Positions 6,939-13,647 of a DNA stretch of 20,911 nt are shown here, in pieces. The notes beneath the pieces were generated by a model. The model was not told the origin of the DNA, did no database searches, and saw only the letters and a list, made by a program, of their open reading frames with translations. The stretch's first letter is position 1. The number at the start of each line of letters is the position of its first letter. The stretch is from a bacterium (GTDB lineage Bacteria; Planctomycetota; J058; JAJDCP01). The stretch lies in assembly GCA_030428695.1 (NCBI GenBank), contig JAUIEM010000155.1, forward strand, positions 1-20,911, written 5' to 3'. Position numbers and translations under genes: made by a program.

Positions 6939-9900
6939 CGCTCGACCCGATGGCCTGCATCCAGCGCCACGCCGAGCAGGCCCCGGAGCGCACGGCGCTG
7001 CGTTTCCGCGGCCGGGGCCTCTCCTACGGGGAGCTCTGGGCCCGCTCCCTCGCGGTCGCGGCCCGCCTGGCCGACGGTGAGCTCGCGCGCGGGGCGCCGG
7101 TCGCGGTGCTCGGCCCGCGCAGCCCGGGCCTGGTCGTAGGCTGCTGCGGAGCCCTGCTGGCCGGCGCCGCCCCGCTGCTGCTCGACAGCGCCGCGCTGCC
7201 CGCGGCCCGGCTGCGCGCGCTGCTGGCCGAGGCCCGGCCCGCGCGGGTGGTGCGCTGCGGGGGGCCGCCCCTGGCGGCGGACCTCGCGCTCGTCCCGGAG
7301 AGCGGCGAGGGCGCCGGGGACGCGGGCGCGATCGAGCCTTGTGTGGAGGCCGACGGCCCGGGTTACGTCGTCTTCACCTCCGGCACGACCGGCCGTCCCC
7401 GCGGTATCCTCGGCTCGCGCCGGGGGCTGGCCCGCTTCCTGGCCTGGCAGCGGGAGCGCGCCGGAGCCGGGCCGTACACCCGGGTCGGCCACGTGACCGG
7501 CCTCGGCTTCGACGTCGTGCTGCGGGAGATCTTCCTGCCGCTGACGGCTGGGGGCTGCCTGCTGATTCCCGAAGATCCCCTGCGCCACGACCCGCGCCAG
7601 CTGCTGCCCTGGCTCGAGCGCGAGGGCGTGAGCCTGCTGCATCTGGTGCCGACGCTGGCGGGCTTCTACCTCGATGAGCGCCCGGCGGAGGTGCGGCTGC
7701 CCGATCTGCGCCACGTGTTCTTCGCCGGCGAGGCCCTGCACGGCGCGCTGGTCGAGCGCTGGCGCGCGACCTTCCCTGCCAGCGCCGCGGGCCTGTTCAG
7801 CCTGTACGGCCCGAGCGAGACCACCCTCGCCCGCTGCTGCCAGCCCCTGGCCGATCCCGCGCCGGGGGGCGTGCAGCCCCTCGGCCTGCCGCTGCCGGGC
7901 ACCTGGGTCGGCGTGGTGGAGGACGGGAAGCTGTGCGCCCCCGGCGTAATCGGCGAGCTGGTGATCGCGACCGCCGACCGCAGCCTCGGCCGCCTCGACG
8001 GGCAGCCGCTGTTCCGCGACACCCCGCTGCGCCCCGGTGAGCCGGTCTACTTCAGCGGCGACCGGGGCTGGGCCGACGCGGACGGGCGGCTCCACTTCGC
8101 GGGCCGGGCCGACCGGCAGCTGAAGATCCACGGCGTCCGGGTCGAGCCCCTCGGCATCGAGGCCTGCCTGCGCGGGCACCCCGCGGTCCGCGCCGCCTGT
8201 GTGCTGGTCGACGCGGGGCCGCGCCTGGTCGCCTTCGTGGCGGCGGAGGAAGCGGCGGACCTGCGCGGCTGGCTGCTCGAGCGGCTCCCGACGGCCGCCG
8301 TGCCCGCACTGCGCTTCGTCCCCGCGCTGCCGCGCACGCCGCGGGGGAAGGTCGACCGCGCGGCGCTGCGGGCCGTGCTGGGGGAGGCTGCGGGCGCGGG
8401 GGAGTTTGCGGATGCGGGGGAAGCCGCGGACGCGAGGGAAGTTCCGAACGCGGGGGAGGTTCCCGGCGCGGGGGAAGTTGCGAGCGCGGGGGAGGTTCCC
8501 GACGCGGGGGAGGTTCCCGACGCGGGGGAGGTTCCCGACGCGGGGGAGGTTCCCGACGCGGGGGAGGTTCCCGACGCTCGCAAGGCTCCGGTCGCAGGCA
8601 AGGCTCCGGACGCGGGGGAGGTTCCCGACGCGGGGGAGGTTCCCGACGCGGGGGAAGTCGCAAACGCGGGGGGGGTTCCCGACGCGGGGGAAGTCGCAAA
8701 CGCGGGGGAGGTTCCCGACGCGAGCAATGCTGCGAACGCGGGCAGTGCTACGAACGCAGGCAAGGCTCCGGGCGCGGGGGACGCCGCCCTCGCCGAGCTG
8801 TGCGCGCTGTTCAGCGCAGCGGGCGGGCGTCCGGTCGCGGCCGACGAGAGCTTCATCGCCCGCGGCGGGGACTCCCTGCAGGCGCTGGTGCTGCTCGCGC
8901 GGATCCAGCGGCGTTGGGGCCGGAGCCCCGCGCTGGAGCGCTTCTTCGCCGCCCCCTCGCCGCGGGCGGTCGCGGCCTGGCTGCACGCCCAGCCCCCGAC
9001 CGCGCCCCGCCTGCCGGAGCCGCTTCCCGCGGCGAAGGACGGTCCCCAGCCCCTGTCGCCGATCCAGGAGCGGCTGTGGCTGCACGCCCAGCTCGAGCCC
9101 GAGACGGCGTACAACCTGCTGGTCGTCGTGCGGCACGCGGAGGGCTTTCCCCCCGATGCCCTCGCCGCCGCCCTGCGGGCGCTGTGCGAGCGTCATCCGG
9201 CGCTGCGCAGCCGCATCGTCGTCGAGGACGGACGGGCCCTGACGCGGGTCGAGGCCTGCCCGCGCTTCGTGCTCTCCCCCGAGCCGACCGAGGTGGCGCT
9301 GTCCGCCCTCGCCCGGGACGAGCTGCGGCGGGCCTTCGCCCTCGAGCGGGAGCATCCCTTGCGGATACGCCTCCTGCAGGAAGCCGGGGGCGCCGAGCTG
9401 CTCGTCTTGACCCTGCACCACATCGCCTTCGACGCCTGGTCGCGCTCGCTGGTGCTGCGCGACCTCTGCGCCCTCCTGGCCGACCTCGCGGCGGAGCTTC
9501 CGGTCCTGCCGTTGACACCGCGCGTCGCGCCCCGCGCCCCCACGCCGGCGTCGTTGGACTACTGGCGCGGCAAGCTCGCCGGTGCCGCGCCGCTGCCGCT
9601 GCCGACCAGCCGGCCCTGGCCCGCGCAGCGCAGCTTCGAGGCGGGCTCCTGCGTCGCGCGGCTCGCGCCGGCGGAGCTCGATGCGGTGGCGGGGCTCGCC
9701 GCGGGCTGCGAGGCGACGCGCTTCCAGGTGCTCCTGTGCGCGTTCCAGGTCCTCCTGCACGGCTGGACCGGCGCGACGGACATCGCCTGCGGCAGCCCCT
9801 TCTCCCAACGCGACCGGCCGGAGCTGTCCGACCTGGTCGGCTGCTTCATCCACGTCTTCGCCCTGCGCAACCAGCTCGCCCCGGAGCGCAGCTTCCGCGC

Positions 9901-11872
9901 GCAGCTCGCCCGCGTCCGGCAGACCTGCGTCGAGGCCCTCGAGCACCGCGCGGTCGACTTCGGCGAGGTCGTCGCCGAGGTGTGCGGGGCCCGGGACCTG
10001 CGACGCCACCCGCTGTTCGACGTGCTGTTCAACTTCCTCGAGCGGCCCCCGCTGCCCGCGCCGCCGCCCGGCGTCAGCTTCCCCGCGCTCGCCCCGCCGC
10101 TCGCCCGCTTCGCCCTGACCCTGTACCTCAAAGACCGGGACGGCGGCCTGGATCTGCGCCTGGTGTACCAGACCGCGCTGTTCGACCCCGAGCCGATGCA
10201 GACCCTGCTCGACAGCTTCGTCGCCCTGCTCCGCGCCGCCTGCGCGGCGCCGGACACGAGCCTGCGCGGCCTGCTCGCGCCGCTGCCCCTGCAGACGCCG
10301 CGCCGCGCGCCTCCCGCAGCGCCGGCCGCGCCGCCCTGTGAGCCACCGCTGCCCGCGCTCGAAGCCGCCGTGGCCGAGGTCTGGGAGGAGCTGCTCGGAC
10401 GCCGCCCCCGCCGCGAGGACAACTTCTTCGAGCTCGGCGGCCACTCGCTGCTCGCCCTGCAGGCCCGCTCGCGCCTGCAGGAGCGGCTCGACCTCGACGT
10501 CCCCCTGCGGGTGCTGTTCGGGGCGCCGACGCTGGCCGCCCTGTGCCGCGGGCTCGTGCGCGCCGGGGACCGGGCCGAGGCGGCGGAGGAGACGGGAGAG
10601 CTCGCCTTGACCGCGGCCCAGCGGCGCTACTGGGACAGCCACGAGGCGGCCGGGGCCGCGCTGGTGATCCCGCGCGCGGTCCGGCTGCGCGGAGCCCTGG
10701 ACCGCGGCCGCCTGGAAGAGGCGCTCGCCCGGCTCTGCGCCCGCCACCCGATCCTGTGCGCCGCCTTCACGGAGGCTGCGCAGGAGCCGGGCGCGCTGCC
10801 CCCGCCCCCGCTCGAAGACCGCGACCTGCGCGGAGCCTCCACCGACGAGCGCTCCGCGGCCCTGCAGGCCCTCGGCATGCGGACCCTGCGTCGCGACGGC
10901 CCGCAGCTGGCGGCGGAGCTGTGGCGCCTGGACGACGCGGAGCACCTCCTCTGCCTGCGCGGCCACCACCTGGTCGCCGACTGTTTCTCGCTCGGCATCC
11001 CGGTCCACGGCCACGGTTGGCGCGCCGGCGTGCTCTTCCCCGAGCTGCTCGCCCTGTACGAGGCGCTGGCCGGCGGCGAGGCCCCGCCCGCCCCGACCGT
11101 CGGCTTCCCCGCCTTCTGCCACCGCCAGGCCGCCTGGCTGGCCAGCCCGGCCGCCGCGGCCGAGCGCCGCGCCTGGCGGGCAAGGCTGGCGGCGGCTCCG
11201 CCGCTCGAGCTGCCCGCGGACGGGCCGCGCCCGGGGCCCTTCGACCAGGCCGGGCGGCGTCTGCCGATCGCCTTCGACGCCGCGTCCAGCGAGCGCCTGC
11301 GGACCCTGGCGCGGGCGGCGGGCACGACCACGACCGCCGCCGTGGTCGCGGTCTTCAAGGCGCTGCTCTTCGCGCTCGGCGGGCAGACCGACCTGACCGT
11401 CGCGACGATGAGCGCCAACCGCCAGGTCTGGGGCCTGCCCGACCTGGTCGGCCCCCTCGCCAACACCCTGTGCCTGCGCAGCCAGGTCGCCCCGGACGCC
11501 AGCTTCAGCCAGCGGCTCGCGGCCGAGCAGGAGGCCGCGGTCTTCGCCTTCGCCCACCAGCAGCTCCCGGCCGAGGAGCTCGGACCGCTGCCCTACCGCG
11601 CCCGCTGCCTCGTCCACCGCGTCGGCCCGGCCCGGCTCGAGGCCGCGGGTCTGAGCCTCGAGCCCCTGACCGTGCCCCGCGAGCTCGCCAAGGTCGACCT
11701 CTCCCTGGTCGTCGTCGACCGCGGACGCGGCCCCCTCAGCGGCTGGCTCGAGTCGAGCCGGCGCCTGTTCAGCGACGCCCGCGCGGAGGCCCAACGCGCC
11801 CGCCTGCTCACCTGCTTCGAGGCCTGCATCGCGGCGCCGGACCGGCCGCTGGAGGCAGCGCACCGGAGCTGA
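6935..11872 (+). CDS. Nonribosomal peptide synthetase, A-T-C-T-C
   Basis: The protein has 1645 residues. GTG 6935 overlaps the preceding stop and has GGAGGAGG at 6923-6930. Domains: adenylation (about 5-480) with A3 'VVFTSGTTGRPRG', A5 'LYGPSETT', A8 'GRADRQLKIHGVRVEP' and A10 'PRGKVDR' (Lys472). A repeat linker follows (483-614). T1 contains 'ARGGDSLQA' (Ser647). C1 has 'HHIAFDAWS' (828-836). T2 contains 'FELGGHSLL' (Ser1171). C2 has 'HHLVADCFS' (1344-1352) and ends at the C-terminus. A4 'GLGFDVVLREIF' keeps the Asp that binds the alpha-amino group, so A1 likely takes an alpha-amino acid. My manual specificity-residue reading (D-V-R-H-F-A-L-L-A) is tentative and I assign no substrate. There is no A domain for T2 and no TE; the convergent A-T-TE protein could supply the final A-T-TE. 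Both C domains keep the catalytic HHxxxD. Confidence 0.93.
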   Translation: MTLDPMACIQRHAEQAPERTALRFRGRGLSYGELWARSLAVAARLADGELARGAPVAVLGPRSPGLVVGCCGALLAGAAPLLLDSAALPAARLRALLAEARPARVVRCGGPPLAADLALVPESGEGAGDAGAIEPCVEADGPGYVVFTSGTTGRPRGILGSRRGLARFLAWQRERAGAGPYTRVGHVTGLGFDVVLREIFLPLTAGGCLLIPEDPLRHDPRQLLPWLEREGVSLLHLVPTLAGFYLDERPAEVRLPDLRHVFFAGEALHGALVERWRATFPASAAGLFSLYGPSETTLARCCQPLADPAPGGVQPLGLPLPGTWVGVVEDGKLCAPGVIGELVIATADRSLGRLDGQPLFRDTPLRPGEPVYFSGDRGWADADGRLHFAGRADRQLKIHGVRVEPLGIEACLRGHPAVRAACVLVDAGPRLVAFVAAEEAADLRGWLLERLPTAAVPALRFVPALPRTPRGKVDRAALRAVLGEAAGAGEFADAGEAADAREVPNAGEVPGAGEVASAGEVPDAGEVPDAGEVPDAGEVPDAGEVPDARKAPVAGKAPDAGEVPDAGEVPDAGEVANAGGVPDAGEVANAGEVPDASNAANAGSATNAGKAPGAGDAALAELCALFSAAGGRPVAADESFIARGGDSLQALVLLARIQRRWGRSPALERFFAAPSPRAVAAWLHAQPPTAPRLPEPLPAAKDGPQPLSPIQERLWLHAQLEPETAYNLLVVVRHAEGFPPDALAAALRALCERHPALRSRIVVEDGRALTRVEACPRFVLSPEPTEVALSALARDELRRAFALEREHPLRIRLLQEAGGAELLVLTLHHIAFDAWSRSLVLRDLCALLADLAAELPVLPLTPRVAPRAPTPASLDYWRGKLAGAAPLPLPTSRPWPAQRSFEAGSCVARLAPAELDAVAGLAAGCEATRFQVLLCAFQVLLHGWTGATDIACGSPFSQRDRPELSDLVGCFIHVFALRNQLAPERSFRAQLARVRQTCVEALEHRAVDFGEVVAEVCGARDLRRHPLFDVLFNFLERPPLPAPPPGVSFPALAPPLARFALTLYLKDRDGGLDLRLVYQTALFDPEPMQTLLDSFVALLRAACAAPDTSLRGLLAPLPLQTPRRAPPAAPAAPPCEPPLPALEAAVAEVWEELLGRRPRREDNFFELGGHSLLALQARSRLQERLDLDVPLRVLFGAPTLAALCRGLVRAGDRAEAAEETGELALTAAQRRYWDSHEAAGAALVIPRAVRLRGALDRGRLEEALARLCARHPILCAAFTEAAQEPGALPPPPLEDRDLRGASTDERSAALQALGMRTLRRDGPQLAAELWRLDDAEHLLCLRGHHLVADCFSLGIPVHGHGWRAGVLFPELLALYEALAGGEAPPAPTVGFPAFCHRQAAWLASPAAAAERRAWRARLAAAPPLELPADGPRPGPFDQAGRRLPIAFDAASSERLRTLARAAGTTTTAAVVAVFKALLFALGGQTDLTVATMSANRQVWGLPDLVGPLANTLCLRSQVAPDASFSQRLAAEQEAAVFAFAHQQLPAEELGPLPYRARCLVHRVGPARLEAAGLSLEPLTVPRELAKVDLSLVVVDRGRGPLSGWLESSRRLFSDARAEAQRARLLTCFEACIAAPDRPLEAAHRS
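8381..8776 (+). repeat. 18-bp coding minisatellite (hexapeptide GEVPDA-type, 22 units) in the A-T linker
   Basis: About 22 consecutive six-residue units of the form G-E-V-P-D-A and variants (REVPNA, GEVASA, GKAPDA, SNAANA) lie between the A10 motif and T1. Around 8488-8577 five units are identical at DNA level (GTTCCCGACGCGGGGGAG); the flanking units are degenerate. All changes keep the reading frame. Pattern and composition suggest slippage-driven growth of a flexible, acidic, Pro/Ala/Gly-rich spacer of about 132 residues, where such linkers are normally far shorter. Confidence 0.9.
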
Positions 11873-11876
11873 GCCC

Positions 11877-12743
11877 TCAGCCCCGCCCCGGCGCAGGCCC
11901 CTTCCCCAGCCACGGCCGCAGGCACGGGCTGTGGGCGAGCTCGCGCTCGAGCGCGGCGAGCTCGCGCCGGCCCCAGCACACCGCTTTGCGACGGGGGCGC
12001 GGCTTGCGGAAGAGCTTGGCGGCGCAGGCCGCCAGCCAGTCGGGGCGCGGCGCGAGGCCGAGGAAGTCCGCGAGCCGGCGCAGCTCGGCGTCCGGCGCCT
12101 CGAGCAGGGCGGCGTGGCCGAGGCGGTGCAGCTCCCCCGGACGCAGGTAGCGCTCGAGCAGCAGCTGGTCGCGGGCCATGCTCGCGAACCAGCGCTGGGC
12201 CTGGTCGAGGGACAGGTCGTGCTTGCGGCTGATCGTCGCGACCGTGTCCCAGGGGTTGCGGGTCACCTGGATCAGCCTGAGCGGGACCCCGACCCGCGCG
12301 CGCAGCTCTGCGAGCAGACCCGGCTGGCGGCCGAGCAGGCGGCTGCTCGCGCCGCCGTTCTTGTCGCCGATCACCTGCAGCCGCGCGAAGCGGCCCTGCC
12401 ACTGCCCGGGGACGGCGTAGTCGTAGCCCTCCGAGCGCCAGGAGCGGCGCTGGAACCAGCGGTCGCGCAGCAGGATCGAGGCGTACAGGTGGTCGCGGCC
12501 GCGGCCCCGGCGCACCTGCTCGAGGGCGTGCAGCTCGTGGGAGATCACCGCGTCCGGATGGGCGTTGAGCAGCGCGCCGACGATGCTGTGGCCGCTGCGT
12601 GGCCAGCCGACGAAGAAGCAGAACGCCCGCACCTCGGCGAAGCGCCCGCGCAGCCGCAGGGCATCGAGCCAGGCGCGGCCCCACAGGCCGACGCGGCGGG
12701 CACGCTCGCGCCAGCCGACCTCACGCAGGCTGGACAGGTCCAC
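11877..12743 (-). CDS. PAPS-dependent sulfotransferase, cluster tailoring enzyme
   Basis: The protein has 288 residues. GTG 12743 is preceded on the minus strand by AGGAGG at ideal spacing. The 5'-phosphosulfate-binding loop reads 'FFVGWPRSGHSIVGALLNAH' (residues 43-62), and the 3'-phosphate-binding region reads 'LIQVTRNPWDTVATIS' (157-172). These two motifs in this order define the Sulfotransfer family, which moves sulfate from PAPS to a hydroxyl (less often an amine). No signal peptide is present, so it acts in the cytoplasm. The start overlaps the oxygenase gene by 23 bases, making it the last gene of the A-T-TE operon. Its stop is four bases from the stop of the convergent NRPS. The likely target is the peptide product, perhaps at the hydroxyl made by the neighbouring oxygenase; this is inference. 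Confidence 0.85.
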   Translation of the reverse strand: MDLSSLREVGWRERARRVGLWGRAWLDALRLRGRFAEVRAFCFFVGWPRSGHSIVGALLNAHPDAVISHELHALEQVRRGRGRDHLYASILLRDRWFQRRSWRSEGYDYAVPGQWQGRFARLQVIGDKNGGASSRLLGRQPGLLAELRARVGVPLRLIQVTRNPWDTVATISRKHDLSLDQAQRWFASMARDQLLLERYLRPGELHRLGHAALLEAPDAELRRLADFLGLAPRPDWLAACAAKLFRKPRPRRKAVCWGRRELAALERELAHSPCLRPWLGKGPAPGRG

Positions 12744-13647
12744 GCGACCTCCTCTCTTCCCCGCCTTCCCCGGTCAGCACGGCGAAGTGTCGCCGGTCGC
12801 CGGTGTAGGGCTCGCGGGCGTGGGCGCAGCGCAAGTTGTCGACGACGAGCACATCCCCGGCCTGCCAGGGGAAGCGGACGGCCAGGGCATGATGCAGGGC
12901 CGCGAGCTCGTCGACCAGGCCGTCGTCGATGCGTCCTCCATCCCCGTAGCGCAGGTCCCGGGGCAGGGCCTCGCCGAACAGCAGCGCGGCCGCTTCCCGC
13001 ACCTCCGCCGGCAGCAGGCGCGGGTGGAAGAGCAGCAGCTGGCTGAAGAACACCGGCTCGCCGCCCGGACGCCGCAGCGGCCAGGCGCGCCGCTCGACGC
13101 GGGGGCCGTGGGCGTCGAAGGTGCAGCGCTCGCCGCGCTCCCGGCAGAGCGCGCGGACACGCTCCGGGTCCGCGGTGCCGAAGACCTCCTGCCAGGACTG
13201 GTCGAGGCCGGGCAGGAAGCGCCGCCGGTAGAGCAGCCCTTCGGCTTCGACCCGGGCGCGGAACCGCGGAGGAAGCGCCGCGCACACCCGGCGCAGGTCG
13301 ACCAGCGGCGTCGCGCCCCCGCTGTCCGCCGGGCGGGCGCAGCAGAAGTACAGGCGCAGCGGCCAGCGGGCGCGGTGGGCGGCCTCGCTGTGGAACTCGA
13401 TCCAGCGCCGCGCGGGGTAGGGCGTCACCCGGTAGCTGTCGCCCCCGGGCAGGGCGGGCAGCTCCGGGTAGGAGCGCAGCAGGGTCTGGCCGCAGCCGCG
13501 CGCGAAGTCCTCGAGGGCGCCGGCGCGTGTGACCTCCAGGCCGCGCACGAGGACCGCCCCGTCCCGGGCCAGCGCGGCCTCGAGCGCTGCGGTCCGGGCG
13601 GCGTCCCAGCTGCTCTTCGCCGGAAGCTCGAGGCGCGCGATGCTCAC
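12721..13647 (-). CDS. TauD/SyrP-like Fe(II)/2-oxoglutarate dioxygenase
   Basis: The protein has 308 residues. GTG 13647 overlaps the TGA of the A-T-TE gene (GTGA). The N-terminal 'LARDGAVLVRGLEVT' is a standard TauD/TfdA opening. The first metal ligands are in 'WIEFHSEAAHRARWP' (His86, Glu88, with Glu in place of the more common Asp). The distal ligand is His276 in 'VVDNLRCAHAREPYTGDRR', where the trailing Arg pair should include the 2-oxoglutarate-binding residue. The C-terminal half, with 'RYGDGGRIDDGLVDEL' followed by 'WQAGDVLVVDN', most resembles SyrP-type enzymes of NRPS clusters, several of which hydroxylate an amino acid while it is tethered to a T domain. Being coupled to a synthetase fits that role. 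The residue and position hydroxylated are not predictable here. Confidence 0.87.
   Translation of the reverse strand: MSIARLELPAKSSWDAARTAALEAALARDGAVLVRGLEVTRAGALEDFARGCGQTLLRSYPELPALPGGDSYRVTPYPARRWIEFHSEAAHRARWPLRLYFCCARPADSGGATPLVDLRRVCAALPPRFRARVEAEGLLYRRRFLPGLDQSWQEVFGTADPERVRALCRERGERCTFDAHGPRVERRAWPLRRPGGEPVFFSQLLLFHPRLLPAEVREAAALLFGEALPRDLRYGDGGRIDDGLVDELAALHHALAVRFPWQAGDVLVVDNLRCAHAREPYTGDRRHFAVLTGEGGEERRSRGPVQPA

Noticed and set aside
8381..8776. Short direct repeats as a CRISPR array
   Set aside because: Units are contiguous 18-mers without spacers, all in frame within an NRPS gene; it is a coding minisatellite.
6797..11863. 1688-codon minus-strand open frame opposite the NRPS
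   Set aside because: It is a mirror of the NRPS codon bias, low in hydrophobic structure and rich in Gln/Arg/Gly. The plus strand has a full set of NRPS motifs.
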